Origin: Amycolatopsis eburnea
Lineage (GTDB): Bacteria; Actinomycetota; Actinomycetes; Mycobacteriales; Pseudonocardiaceae
NCBI RefSeq assembly: GCF_003937945.1
Contig: NZ_RSEC01000058.1
Span: forward strand, 1,178,001 to 1,242,000
DNA: 64,000 nt
Reading direction: 5' to 3'
Shown here piece after piece: positions 51,245-60,586 of the stretch (position 1 is the first letter of the stretch; every line of letters starts with the position of its first letter). The notes under the pieces were generated by a model that made no database searches, was not told the DNA's origin, and saw only the letters and a program-made list of their open reading frames with translations. The position numbers and the translations under genes were made by a program.

Positions 51245-53557
51245 GTGACCGCTTCCTACACCCGGCGGCAGTGGCTGCGCGCTGCCGGTGCCACCGCTTT
51301 CGTTTCCGCCGCCGGACCGGCTCTCGGCGGGGTGTTCGCCGACGCGGCGACCGTTCCGTCCGCGGCGGCCGGCGTGGCCGCCTCCCCGTTCGCCCTCGGG
51401 CAGGTGCGGCTCACCGCGAGCCGGTGGTTGGACAACCAGAACCGGACGCAGAACTACCTGCGGTTCGTCGACGTCGACCGGCTGCTGTACGTCTTCAGGG
51501 CCAACCACCGGCTCGGCACCAACGGCGCCGCGAGCAACGGGGGCTGGGACGCGCCGAACTTCCCGTTCCGCAGCCACGTCCAGGGGCACTTCCTCACCGC
51601 GTGGGCCCAGCTGTGGGCGGTCGCCGGAGACACCACCTGCCGGGACAAGGCCACCTACATGGTCGCCGAGCTGGCCAAGTGCCAGGCCAACAACGGGACG
51701 GCCGGGTTCGCCGCCGGGTACCTGTCCGGCTTCCCCGAGGCCGACTTCGACAACCTCGAGGCCGGGCGCCTGTCGAACGGCAACGTGCCGTATTACTGCA
51801 TCCACAAGACCATGGCCGGCCTGCTCGACGTGTGGCGCTACACCGGCAGCACCCAGGCCCGCGACGTGCTGCTGAACCTGGCGGCGTGGGTCGACCGGCG
51901 GACCGGACGGCTCGGCTACAGCCAGATGCAGTCGGTGCTGGGCACCGAATTCGGCGGCATGAACGCCGTGCTGACCGACCTCGCCATGGACACCGGCGAC
52001 ACGCGGTGGCTGGCCGTCGCGCAGCGGTTCGACCACGCCGCCGTGTTCGACCCGCTCGCGGCGGGCCGGGACCAGCTCGCCGGGCTGCACGCCAACACCC
52101 AGGTCCCGAAGTGGATCGGCGCCGCGCGGGAATACCTGGCCACCGGCACCACCCGCTACCGGGACATCGCGACCAACGCGTGGGCCATCACCGTCGGCGC
52201 GCACACCTACGCCATCGGCGGCAACAGCCAGGCAGAGCACTTCCGCGCGCCCAACGCCATCGCGGCCTACCTGAACCAGGACACGTGCGAGAGCTGCAAC
52301 ACCTACAACATGCTGAAGCTGACCAGGGAGCTGTTCAGCCTCTACCCGGACCGCGCCGACCTGGCCGACTACTACGAGCGGGCGCTGCTCAACCAGATGA
52401 TCGGCCAGCAGAACCCGGCCGACAGCCACGGGCACGTCACGTACTTCAGCTCGCTGAACCCGGGCGGCCGCCGCGGTCTCGGCCCGGCGTGGGGTGGCGG
52501 CACGTGGAGCACCGACTACGGCTCGTTCTGGTGCTGCCAGGGCACCGGGCTGGAAACCCAGACGAAACTGGCGGACTCGATCTACTTCCGCACCGGCACC
52601 GCACTGATCGTGAACCAGTTCCTGCCCTCGGTGCTGAACTGGACCGAGCGCGGCATCACCGTCACCCAGACGACGTCCTTCCCGGCCGGCGACACGACCA
52701 CGCTGAAGATCGCCGGGAACGTCACCGGGACCTGGGACCTGCGCATCCGCATCCCGGGCTGGACCAGCGGGGCGGCCATCGCCGTCAACGGCGTGGCCCA
52801 GAACGTCACCACCACCCCCGGCAGCTACGCCACCGTGACCCGCTCGTGGACGGCCGGCGACACGGTCACCGTCCGGCTGCCGATGAAGGTCGTCTTGCGG
52901 CAGGCCAACGACAACCCGAACGTCGCGGCGGTCACCTACGGGCCGGTGGTCCTGGCCGGCAACTACGGGAACAGCACGCTCACCGGGCTGCCCGCGCTCG
53001 ACGCGAGCTCGATCACCCGCACCAGCAGCAGCGCGTTGTCCTTCAGCGCCAAGGCCAACGGCGCGACGGTGGGCCTGGTGCCGTTCTACGACGCGCAGGG
53101 CTTCAACTACACGGCCTACTGGAACACGGGCGGGACGACGACGTCCCACCTGGTCAACGTGGGCAGCGGGCTCCTGCTGGGCATCGAGAACATGTCGACC
53201 GCCGATGGCGGCCGCGCGCTGCAGTGGACCGACAACGGCACCGCGGACCACAACTGGGAAACGATCAACGACGGTACCGCGGTCCGGTTCCGCAACGCCA
53301 ACAGCGGCAAGGTTCTCGGCGTGCAGGACATGTCCGCCACGGACGGCGCGCAAGTCCTGCAGTGGTCGGACAACGGCACGGCCGACCACCGGTGGACGGT
53401 CGCCGACCAGGGCGACGGCACCGTGAAGATCCGCAACGTGAACAGCGGCAAGCTGCTGACCGTGGCGAACGGCTCGACGGCCGCCGGCGCGTTCGCCGTC
53501 CAGGGACCCGACAACGGCGCCGCCGCAAACCGGTGGCGCATCATCCCCGCCGGCTGA
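51245..53557 (+). CDS. Tat-exported GH127 beta-L-arabinofuranosidase with ricin-type lectin domain
   Basis: 770 residues. Tat signal (YTRRQWLRAAGATAF). The (alpha/alpha)6 barrel carries the GH127 zinc/catalytic set Glu349 and Cys351 (TCESCNTYNM) and Cys430/Cys431 (FWCCQGTG), corresponding to the Cys3-Glu site of HypBA1. The C-terminal 130 residues are a CBM13/ricin beta-trefoil with repeated QW motifs (ALQWTDNGTADHNW, VLQWSDNGTADHRW). It removes beta-linked L-arabinofuranose from glycoproteins or plant arabinosides. GTG 51245 has GGAGAA upstream. Confidence 0.92.
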   Translation: MTASYTRRQWLRAAGATAFVSAAGPALGGVFADAATVPSAAAGVAASPFALGQVRLTASRWLDNQNRTQNYLRFVDVDRLLYVFRANHRLGTNGAASNGGWDAPNFPFRSHVQGHFLTAWAQLWAVAGDTTCRDKATYMVAELAKCQANNGTAGFAAGYLSGFPEADFDNLEAGRLSNGNVPYYCIHKTMAGLLDVWRYTGSTQARDVLLNLAAWVDRRTGRLGYSQMQSVLGTEFGGMNAVLTDLAMDTGDTRWLAVAQRFDHAAVFDPLAAGRDQLAGLHANTQVPKWIGAAREYLATGTTRYRDIATNAWAITVGAHTYAIGGNSQAEHFRAPNAIAAYLNQDTCESCNTYNMLKLTRELFSLYPDRADLADYYERALLNQMIGQQNPADSHGHVTYFSSLNPGGRRGLGPAWGGGTWSTDYGSFWCCQGTGLETQTKLADSIYFRTGTALIVNQFLPSVLNWTERGITVTQTTSFPAGDTTTLKIAGNVTGTWDLRIRIPGWTSGAAIAVNGVAQNVTTTPGSYATVTRSWTAGDTVTVRLPMKVVLRQANDNPNVAAVTYGPVVLAGNYGNSTLTGLPALDASSITRTSSSALSFSAKANGATVGLVPFYDAQGFNYTAYWNTGGTTTSHLVNVGSGLLLGIENMSTADGGRALQWTDNGTADHNWETINDGTAVRFRNANSGKVLGVQDMSATDGAQVLQWSDNGTADHRWTVADQGDGTVKIRNVNSGKLLTVANGSTAAGAFAVQGPDNGAAANRWRIIPAG

Positions 53558-53618
53558 GTGCGGTCCAGGGGGCGGGGCCCGGGAGCGGGGCGCGTCGTGC
53601 GCACGGCACAATCCGGGT

Positions 53619-54005
53619 ATGGATCAGGTCGCGGCGCAGGAGTTCGTCGGCAGCTGGGTGCGGGCGTGGAACGCCCATGATCTGGACGCGGTGCTCGCGC
53701 ACTTCGCCGAGGACGTGACGTTCCGTTCGCCGGTGGCCGCCCAGTTGCTCGACGGCAGTGACGGCGTGCTGCGGGGGAAGGCGGCCCTGCGTGCGTACTG
53801 GGCAGAAGGGCTGCGCCGGATACCGGACCTGCGCTTCGAGGTCGTGGGCACCTACCTCGGCGTCGACTCGCTGGTGATCAACTACCGGAACCAGAACGGT
53901 GTCCTGGTCAACGAGGTGCTGATCTTCGACGGGCCGCGCGTGGTGGAGGGACACGGCACCTACCTCGGGACCGACGCCGACCCCGCCGGCTCACGTTCCG
54001 GCTGA
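53619..54005 (+). CDS. SnoaL/NTF2-like protein
   Basis: 128 residues. FVGSWVRAWNAHDLDAVLAHFAEDVTFRSP is the typical SnoaL-like opening, followed by RGKAALRAYWAEGLRRIPDLRFEV and a beta-sheet end. The fold serves isomerases, cyclases or non-enzymatic binders; residues here do not decide. Convergent with the acyl-CoA ligase gene, overlapping it by 15 bp. Confidence 0.8.
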   Translation: MDQVAAQEFVGSWVRAWNAHDLDAVLAHFAEDVTFRSPVAAQLLDGSDGVLRGKAALRAYWAEGLRRIPDLRFEVVGTYLGVDSLVINYRNQNGVLVNEVLIFDGPRVVEGHGTYLGTDADPAGSRSG

Positions 54006-55472
54006 CCGTTCGGCGGCGCGGGCAACGGCTTCGTCACGGACCCGGCTCCGGCGCATCTTCCCGGCCTCGTCCCGCAGCGCTTCGGTGGTGCGCTCGAACG
54101 AGCGCGGCAGCTTGTACGGTGCGATGGCCGCGCGCAGGTGGTCGGTCAGCTCGTCGTCACCGACCGGGCCGGTCACGTTGAGCACCGCGTGGATCCGGTT
54201 CCCGTACTCGTCGTCGGGCAGGCCGACGACACAGGCCGCCTGGACGTCGGGATGCTCCTCCAGCGCGCTCTCGACCTCCGCGGGATACACGTTGGAGCCA
54301 CCCACCAGGAGCATGTCGGACTTCCGGTCGGCGAGGTGGAGAAACCCCTCGGTGTCGACGTACCCCAGGTCGCCGACCGTCTCCCACCCGTCCGTCGCCT
54401 GCTGCGGCTCGGCGCCGACGTAGCGGTAGGGCCCGGTCTCGCCGGGGCCGCGGCGCACCCAAAGCTCCCCGACCTCACCCGCCGGAAGCGCGGAGCCATC
54501 CGGTCCGCGGATCTCGATCTCGCCCACGACCGGCCGGCCCACCGAACCGGGATGGCTCAGCCAGCCGTGCCCGTCGATGATCGTGACGGCGTGGGCCTCG
54601 GTGGCGGCGTAGAGCTCGAGCATGACGTCGGGGCCGAAGAAGCCCAGGCAGAAGCCACGCAGGGCGGGCGGGCACGCCGCCGCCATGGTCACGACCGTGC
54701 GCAGGCTCGAGATGTCGGCCGCGGCGAGAACGTCCTCGGGAAGGTCGGCGATGCGTCGCAGCATCGTCGGCACGGAGTACATCCAGTCCACGCCGTGACG
54801 CTCGACGAGTGCCAGCGCGGTCGCCGCGTCGAACCGTTCCATCAGCACGACGCAGGAGCCCATCAGCAGAGCGGCGACGTCGCCCAGCAGCGGCCCGTTG
54901 TGCGATAGCGGGCCGGTCGACAGCACCGTCCCGGCTTGCCCGATCCGGACCAGTCCGGCGAAGTTCCGCAACGACTCGGCCGTGGCCGGCTCGGTCGACA
55001 CGATGAGCTTCGGGCGGCCCGTGCTGCCGCCCGACGTCGGAGCCTTGAGCGAGCTCGCGATCATCGGCGGCAGTGGCTCGCCGGAGGTGCCCTCGGGTGC
55101 CGACCAGCCGACGGGCACCGAGTTCCGGTCGGGGAGATCCGCTCCGACGACCAGCGACGGATCGGCGAGCTGGATGATCTCCCGCAGCTCTCGGGCCGGC
55201 AGGCGGTGCGACACCGGCTGCGGGGTGGCCCCGGCCTTCCACGTGGCGACGACTGCCTCCAGGAAGGCCGGCCCGGTGGGGAGGAGGACGGTGACGAAGG
55301 AGTCCGGGGTGACTCCCCGCTCGAGGTAGGCGCGGGCGAGGCGGTTGGTGCGGAGCTCGAACTCCTGGCGGGTCAGCGTGCCCGTCGGGGAGATCACGGC
55401 GGGACGGCCGGGATCCGCCGCGGCCAACGCGGCGAGCGCCGTGCCGATCGGGGTTCCTGCGACGGTGGTCAT
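53991..55472 (-). CDS. Acyl-CoA ligase (AMP-dependent synthetase family)
   Basis: 493 residues. P-loop SGGSTGRPK (the usual T-S/T-G-T-T-G-x-P-K with GGS in place of GTT), WETVGDLGYVDTEGFLHLADRKSDM and the C-terminal catalytic Lys in EAGKMRRSR. Activates a carboxylic acid with ATP and CoA. Last gene of a TetR-amidase-hydrolase-ligase operon, starting 1 bp after the hydrolase stop. The three enzymes would turn an amide or ester into a CoA thioester. Confidence 0.9.
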   Translation of the reverse strand: MTTVAGTPIGTALAALAAADPGRPAVISPTGTLTRQEFELRTNRLARAYLERGVTPDSFVTVLLPTGPAFLEAVVATWKAGATPQPVSHRLPARELREIIQLADPSLVVGADLPDRNSVPVGWSAPEGTSGEPLPPMIASSLKAPTSGGSTGRPKLIVSTEPATAESLRNFAGLVRIGQAGTVLSTGPLSHNGPLLGDVAALLMGSCVVLMERFDAATALALVERHGVDWMYSVPTMLRRIADLPEDVLAAADISSLRTVVTMAAACPPALRGFCLGFFGPDVMLELYAATEAHAVTIIDGHGWLSHPGSVGRPVVGEIEIRGPDGSALPAGEVGELWVRRGPGETGPYRYVGAEPQQATDGWETVGDLGYVDTEGFLHLADRKSDMLLVGGSNVYPAEVESALEEHPDVQAACVVGLPDDEYGNRIHAVLNVTGPVGDDELTDHLRAAIAPYKLPRSFERTTEALRDEAGKMRRSRVRDEAVARAAERSAGT

Positions 55473-55473
55473 C

Positions 55474-56406
55474 TCAACCGCGCTTCGCTTCGGTGAGCAC
55501 TTCGAGGATGGCGTCGTGCACGACAGCCGGTTGCTCCTGGGGAATCAGGTGGCCGGCGTCCTCGACCACGATGACACGACCGCGCGGCGCGGCCGACATC
55601 AGGTTCTCCGCGGCTCCGTTCCACAGTGGACGGATCTTCGCCGTGGCGCGCTCGACGCGGCCGGCCTGCAGGCAGATGGTCGGGACGTCGGGTGTGCCCG
55701 CGGCTTGGAGTCGCGCGAGCAGCGGTACCGCGGCACCGATCTGCGCGCCTTCACGGCGGCCTGTCGTCTGTGCGGCCACGCAGGCGTAGTCCCGCGCGAC
55801 GAGCGCTTGATCCTCCAGGCTGATCGCGCTCGAAAAGCCGTGGGGGAGGGCCATGCGCATGATCAGGCCGGTGCGCCCGAGCCGGGCGAGCAGCGTGTTG
55901 ACGCGGAAGGCGAGAGCGTTGAGCCGGATGTTTCCCGGAGTCATGACCTCGGCGAGGGTGGCGTCGACGAACACCAGCCCGGCGACCCGCTCGGGATGCT
56001 CGGCGGCGAACCGGCGGAGGATCGGCCCGCCCCAGCTGTGGCCGACAAGCACCACGGGCGCGGTCTCGCCGACGGTGTCCAGCACCGTGGTGAGGTCGTC
56101 GGCCAAGCGCTCCAGGGTGCGGTCCGCGGGGTCGGCGTCGCTGCCGCCGTACCCGGACCGGTCGTAGGAAAGCGTGCGGGCGTGCGCGCTCAGCTCCCGC
56201 TGGGTGTGGACCCAGGTCGCGGCAGGCGCACTCATCCCGGACTCGAAGACGATCAGCGGCCCGTCCGCGTCGCCGGCGACGATGGTGCGGATGCGCCGCC
56301 CGTCCGGCAGCACGACGGCTCGCTCGGTCAGTCCCTCGCCCGGGTCCAAGCTCGGGGCCGGCGATGCGTTGCGGCGCTTTGCTGACATGCGAGTGCTCGC
56401 TTTCAT
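55474..56406 (-). CDS. Alpha/beta hydrolase
   Basis: 310 residues. Nucleophile elbow VGHSWGG (Ser124), oxyanion region FESGMSAPAATW, and catalytic His in EDAGHLIPQEQP. Cytosolic (no signal). ATG 56406 overlaps the amidase stop (ATGA), which supports this start over Met at 56388. Probably hydrolyses an ester or C-C bond in the pathway of this operon. Confidence 0.9.
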   Translation of the reverse strand: MKASTRMSAKRRNASPAPSLDPGEGLTERAVVLPDGRRIRTIVAGDADGPLIVFESGMSAPAATWVHTQRELSAHARTLSYDRSGYGGSDADPADRTLERLADDLTTVLDTVGETAPVVLVGHSWGGPILRRFAAEHPERVAGLVFVDATLAEVMTPGNIRLNALAFRVNTLLARLGRTGLIMRMALPHGFSSAISLEDQALVARDYACVAAQTTGRREGAQIGAAVPLLARLQAAGTPDVPTICLQAGRVERATAKIRPLWNGAAENLMSAAPRGRVIVVEDAGHLIPQEQPAVVHDAILEVLTEAKRG

Positions 56407-57830
56407 CGGAACCAGTGGGGCGGGTGGACGGCATCCCAGAGACCTTCGTGCTCCAGCTGCGCGGCCAGGGAGACGAGGGTGGCGTCCTGGCGGAGCCGGC
56501 CGACCAGCTGGACGGAGTGGGGCAGGCCGTCGTCATCGAGGTGGGAGGGAAGCGACACGGCCGGTTGGCCGGTGAGGTTGGCCCACGGGGTGTAGCAGGA
56601 CCAGGAGAGCATGCGCTCATTGACCCGCTCGATCCCCTCGGCCTCGAAGTGGCCGAGCGGGACCGGGGGCCCGCTGGTCGTCGGCGTGAGCGCGATGTCG
56701 AAGTCGTCGAGCCCGGCCAGGAAGTCGCCGGCGAAGCGGGCAAGCGCGGCCTGCATGAGCAGCACGTCGGACCCGGTCATCTTCGCGCCGGCGGCAGCGA
56801 GGTTCCGCGTGTGGGCCGTGAGCTGGTCCCGCTTCTCGGCGGGCACCAGCGTCGTCACGCTCATCGTGGCCGAGATGCTGAGCATGTCGCTGACCGCGCG
56901 GGCCGCCGTTTCGTCGTACCTGGCAGGCGGGGCGATCTCGCGAACGTCGTGGCCGAGGCCGCGCAGCAGCTCGACCGTGCGCCGCACCGCGCGGACGGAC
57001 TCCGGATGCGGGGCGACGCCTGGTAAACCGGTGTCGGTCCACCACCCGATCTTCAGGGGCCGGTTCGGACGGCTGCGGCCGGCCTGGGCCAGGCTGGTGT
57101 CCGGTGTCCACCCGTAGAGATCACGGGACGGCGGCTGGGCCATCACCTCCAGCAGCAGGGCAGCGTCCTCGACGGTCCTCGCCAAGGGGCCCTCGATGCC
57201 CGTCGCGAAGAAGGAGCCCGCAGGCGCGAGGCTCACCAGGCCCCTGCTCGGCTTGATGCCGACCAGGTGGCAGGCGGCTGCCGGAGTGCGGGTCGAGCCG
57301 GCGCCGTCGCTCGCGTGGGCGATCGGGAGGAGGCCGGCGGAGACGGCGGTCGCCGCGCCACCGCTGGAGCCGCTGGAGTAGCGACCGGTGTCGTACGGGG
57401 TGACCGCGGGCCCGGGAGTGACGGCGTTCTCGGTGTAGCAGGCCACGCCGAACTCGGGGGCGTTCGTCTTCCCGAGCAGGACGGCCCCCGCGCGCCGGAT
57501 CAGCCCGACCGTCCAGGCGTCCTCGGCCGGGACGTGTCCAGCCAGGGGCGCGGAGCCGAACGAGGTGGCGAGGCCGGCTGTCGCGTGGAGGTCCTTGATG
57601 CCGATGGGGATGCCGCCCAGCGGCGTGTGCTCGCCGCGCGCCAGTCGCTCGTCTGCGCGGTCGGCGTCGCGAAGGGCGAGCTCGGGGTCGACGGTGACGA
57701 AGGCACCGAGTTCGCCGTCGAGCTTGGCGATGCGATCGAGGTAGTGCTGGGCCAGCTCCCGTGCGGAGATGTCGCGACTGCGCAAGGCGCGCAGCTGTGC
57801 GGCGGCGGACAGGTCGTGCACCTGACTCAT
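56403..57830 (-). CDS. Amidase-signature family amidohydrolase
   Basis: 475 residues. The Ser-cisSer-Lys triad is in place: Lys79 (IGIKDLH), cis-Ser155 (YSSGSSGG) and nucleophile Ser179 (DGAGSTRTP, where most family members have GGGSIRIP). LGKTNAPEFG is the usual preceding segment. It hydrolyses amides to acids and ammonia, which the ligase downstream could activate. Start ATG 57830 overlaps the tetR stop. Confidence 0.93.
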   Translation of the reverse strand: MSQVHDLSAAAQLRALRSRDISARELAQHYLDRIAKLDGELGAFVTVDPELALRDADRADERLARGEHTPLGGIPIGIKDLHATAGLATSFGSAPLAGHVPAEDAWTVGLIRRAGAVLLGKTNAPEFGVACYTENAVTPGPAVTPYDTGRYSSGSSGGAATAVSAGLLPIAHASDGAGSTRTPAAACHLVGIKPSRGLVSLAPAGSFFATGIEGPLARTVEDAALLLEVMAQPPSRDLYGWTPDTSLAQAGRSRPNRPLKIGWWTDTGLPGVAPHPESVRAVRRTVELLRGLGHDVREIAPPARYDETAARAVSDMLSISATMSVTTLVPAEKRDQLTAHTRNLAAAGAKMTGSDVLLMQAALARFAGDFLAGLDDFDIALTPTTSGPPVPLGHFEAEGIERVNERMLSWSCYTPWANLTGQPAVSLPSHLDDDGLPHSVQLVGRLRQDATLVSLAAQLEHEGLWDAVHPPHWFR

Positions 57831-58402
57831 CGCGCTGCCGCCCCGGCCGTGATGACGCGGTACGCCGCGCTCGCCACGGCGTCGAGGAAGTCCGCGGTGG
57901 GAGGACGGCGCCGCACCATCCGTGCGTGCATCAGCGGTCCTTCGAGCAGGCCACTGACCAGGTCGCCGTCCGGCATCTCGGCGATCTCACCGCGTTCGAG
58001 AGCACGCTCCAGTGACGACCTCAGCGAGCCGCCTCGGCGCAGGCCCATGGTGCGGAAGGCGGCCTCGGCCTCGGCGTCGTCGGCCAGATCGGCGAGCCAG
58101 CCCACCAGGCTGTCCATCCAGGGCGCCGACCACGACCGGGCGAGATCGTCGACGTAGGCCCGGAAATCGGAGAGCAGCGAGCCGGTGTCGACCTCGGACA
58201 CGGGCGGGAGATGCACGTCCAGGGTGTCGGCGACCAGACGGACCTTGGTGGGCCAGCGCCGGTACACGTCACTGCGGTGAGCCCCGGCGCGGACGGCGAC
58301 CTGGGTGAGCGTCAGGGCGGCGTAGCTCTCCTCCGTGAGGATGCTCCACGCCGCCGCGAGCAACCGCTGCTCCAGGTCGGGATCGCGAGGTCGGCCCGCC
58401 AT
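57827..58402 (-). CDS. TetR-family regulator of the amidase operon
   Basis: 191 residues. HTH region LTLTQVAVRAGAHRSDVYRRWPTKVRLVADT with a TetR_C_16-like body. First gene of the operon, overlapping the amidase by 4 bp. Two adjoining palindromes lie 24 bp upstream, so it should repress itself and the three enzymes. Confidence 0.9.
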   Translation of the reverse strand: MAGRPRDPDLEQRLLAAAWSILTEESYAALTLTQVAVRAGAHRSDVYRRWPTKVRLVADTLDVHLPPVSEVDTGSLLSDFRAYVDDLARSWSAPWMDSLVGWLADLADDAEAEAAFRTMGLRRGGSLRSSLERALERGEIAEMPDGDLVSGLLEGPLMHARMVRRRPPTADFLDAVASAAYRVITAGAAAR

Positions 58403-58424
58403 CAGCTATCACGCTCCCTTGTTT

Positions 58425-58456
58425 CGCTACATGGTGTAGCGCTACATCGTGTAGCG
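58425..58456. promoter_or_regulatory. Tandem TetR operators of the amidase operon
   Basis: GCTACATGGTGTAGC (58426-58440) and GCTACATCGTGTAGC (58441-58455) are two directly abutting palindromes of the form GCTACA-N3-TGTAGC. They sit just upstream of the tetR ATG, where bound repressor would block the promoter. Confidence 0.8.
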
Positions 58457-58646
58457 AATATAGGCGCGCCATGATGCGTTGGCAAGCGTCCTTGGAGCGT
58501 CCGGCATCAGAGGTGTCAGCGTCTCGTTGCAAGTAGAGGCATGGACCGGCGCGGCTGCCGTTTCGCTCCGGCACGATGAGCCGCGCGAACAGGAGGACTG
58601 ATCTTCGGTGGTCTCCGGAAGGCGCGTTCGTGCGAGGCTGACCGCG

Positions 58647-59303
58647 TTACGGCGGTGGAAGGACGTCCGCGACGTCGGCGACCTGCTTGAGGAACGCGTC
58701 GGATGGACGGCCTTTGATCGGGTCGGTTTCGGCGATGACGACCAGCTTCCCGTCCAGCCGCGACCGGTAGTGCTTTCCGGTGAAACGAAAACCGCCCGCT
58801 TCGAGAATCTCCGTTGCGAACGGAGTCACGTCACCGGATCCGTACGTGTCTTCCAGCCTGCCGAGCTGTGTGGCTGATTCGGTCGACGGCATCCTCACCC
58901 ACGTGACCGAGCCTGCGATCGTGTTCCCGTTCTTGTCCTGCACGACGAACAGCAATTGGTCAAGCTTGTCGCACGGATGACGCAGGAAGAACTGCTGGAC
59001 CTGTCCGAACGACTGGACGGCGCACCGCAGGTTGCTCTTGATCTCCTTCCTGATCTCCTTGACGGTCAGCCGCCGCCATGCCTCGGCGCGATCGCCGTTC
59101 CGAGCGGCCTTCTTGCTGTTGGCCGTGTCCGCGTCGGACACGCTCCGGGCCGTCGCAGCGTCGAGCCCGGCGCCGACCGAAGTGACAACGTCTCCGCCGC
59201 TCGCTGCCGCCACAACTGTCGCCAAGACGGCCGCGCCGAAAACGCTGCCTTTCTTGATCCATTTGCCGTCCGGGCCTCTGGGCTGGTTCGGGTTGAAGGG
59301 CAC
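58647..59303 (-). CDS. Unknown protein with one hydrophobic segment
   Basis: 218 residues. PFNPNQPRGPDGKWIKKG precedes a small hydrophobic, Ala/Gly/Val-rich stretch (about 20-50), then a basic coil (SKKAARNGDRAEAWRR) and a globular C-terminal domain with two Cys (LRCAVQSFGQ, RHPCDKL). I do not recognise it. GTG 59303 has GAGGAG 8 nt upstream. It is isolated between the TetR operator region and an unrelated oxidoreductase; lower synonymous GC than its neighbours is visible in places. Confidence 0.65.
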   Translation of the reverse strand: MPFNPNQPRGPDGKWIKKGSVFGAAVLATVVAAASGGDVVTSVGAGLDAATARSVSDADTANSKKAARNGDRAEAWRRLTVKEIRKEIKSNLRCAVQSFGQVQQFFLRHPCDKLDQLLFVVQDKNGNTIAGSVTWVRMPSTESATQLGRLEDTYGSGDVTPFATEILEAGGFRFTGKHYRSRLDGKLVVIAETDPIKGRPSDAFLKQVADVADVLPPP

Positions 59304-59657
59304 GCGCTGCGCTCCTCAGTCGAATCGGGCTGCGGTTCGACTTTGCCGGAACGGGAGCCGGCGGAAAACTGCGAGCACCAGAATCACCTGATCGTCTCAA
59401 TGCCCGCCGTTCCGCCGTGGCGTTCACCTAGTTCGTGCGGGATCTGCACGGCAAGCGACGCAACGTCACGGTGAAGTTCGTCGAGTTGACCGACAAAACG
59501 GCTTGCACAGATTCGCCGAACCGCCGAGGTGTACTTCGACGAGACCTGGGGCCCGGGACCTGCGGCAGGCAGGACCGGCGGAGGCGGACGAGCCGGCCGG
59601 GTTCGCCAGGACCGTGACGCGCTGCCGTCGTGCCTCCCCAGCCGGCTGGGCGCTGAG
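59304..59657. other. Intergenic region, no gene recognised
   Basis: 354 bp upstream of the unknown protein gene. Short overlapping frames occur on the plus strand without ribosome sites or recognisable motifs. Base composition is less GC-rich around 59330-59520, so this may be a decayed coding stretch. Confidence 0.4.
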
Positions 59658-60557
59658 TTACGGCCGCAGGAGGAGCTTCCCGCCGGCGTGACCGCTCGCG
59701 CTCAGCTCCTGCGCCTTAGCGGCGTCCTCCAGTGGAAAGCTCTGCGCGATGCGCACCGTGAGCTTGCCGTCGGCCGCGAGGCGGGCGTACTCGCCTAGGC
59801 GGGAACCGAACGGCGCGCCGGGGCCGGAGAAGGTGACGCCCAGCTCGGTGGCCTTGTGATCGGCGATGGTGACGATCCGGTCGGTACCGCCGAGCAGGTC
59901 AATCGACATCTCCAGGTCGCCCGCCCCGGCGGCGTCGTACACGGCGTCGATGCCCCGCGGTGCGGCCGCGCGGACCCGGTCGGCGAGGCCGGTGCCGTAG
60001 GCGACCGGGATCGCGCCCAGCGAGCGCAGGTAGTCGTGGTTGCCGGGGGAGGCGGTGCCGATGACCGTGGCGCCGCGGGTGACCGCGAGCTGGACACCGA
60101 CGGCGGCGGTCACCCCGGCGGCGCCGTGCAGCAGGAGCGTGTCGCCTTCGCCGACGCCGAGGGCGTCGAGCACGCGGACCGAGGTCTCGACGGCGACGGG
60201 CAGTGCCGCGGCGAGGTCCCAGCCGAGGTCCGCGGGCTTCGGGCCGAAGTCGACGGCCAGCGCGTGCTCGGCGTACGCGCCGGTGACGGTCCAGCCCAGG
60301 ACCTCGTCGCCCACCGCGACGCCGGTCACGCCTTCGCCGACCTCGTCGACGACGCCGGCCGCCTCCACGCCGGGGGTCACCGGGAACGGTGGCGTGACCT
60401 GCGGCCTCAACCCGTTGCGGATCTTGGAGTCGAGCGGGTTGACCCCGGCCGCCACGACCTTCAGCCGCACCTGCCCGGGTCCGGCGTGCGGCTCGTCGAC
60501 CTCTTCGAGGCGGAGGACTTCCGGGCCGCCGAACTCGGTGTAGGTGATCGCCTTCAT
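59658..60557 (-). CDS. NADP-dependent quinone oxidoreductase (MDR family)
   Basis: 299 residues, zinc-independent MDR. MKAITYTEFGGPEVLRLEEV is the standard start; VTPGVEAAGVVDEVG, LLLHGAAGVTAAVGVQLA (NADPH site) and IDAVYDAAGAG follow. Reduces quinones or enones with NADPH. ATG 60557 has GGAGCAGGAA upstream. Follows an NmrA-like gene by 29 bp, so probably one transcript, divergent from an AraC regulator. Confidence 0.92.
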   Translation of the reverse strand: MKAITYTEFGGPEVLRLEEVDEPHAGPGQVRLKVVAAGVNPLDSKIRNGLRPQVTPPFPVTPGVEAAGVVDEVGEGVTGVAVGDEVLGWTVTGAYAEHALAVDFGPKPADLGWDLAAALPVAVETSVRVLDALGVGEGDTLLLHGAAGVTAAVGVQLAVTRGATVIGTASPGNHDYLRSLGAIPVAYGTGLADRVRAAAPRGIDAVYDAAGAGDLEMSIDLLGGTDRIVTIADHKATELGVTFSGPGAPFGSRLGEYARLAADGKLTVRIAQSFPLEDAAKAQELSASGHAGGKLLLRP

Positions 60558-60586
60558 TTCCTGCTCCAGTCGCTCCAGGGGAAAGA

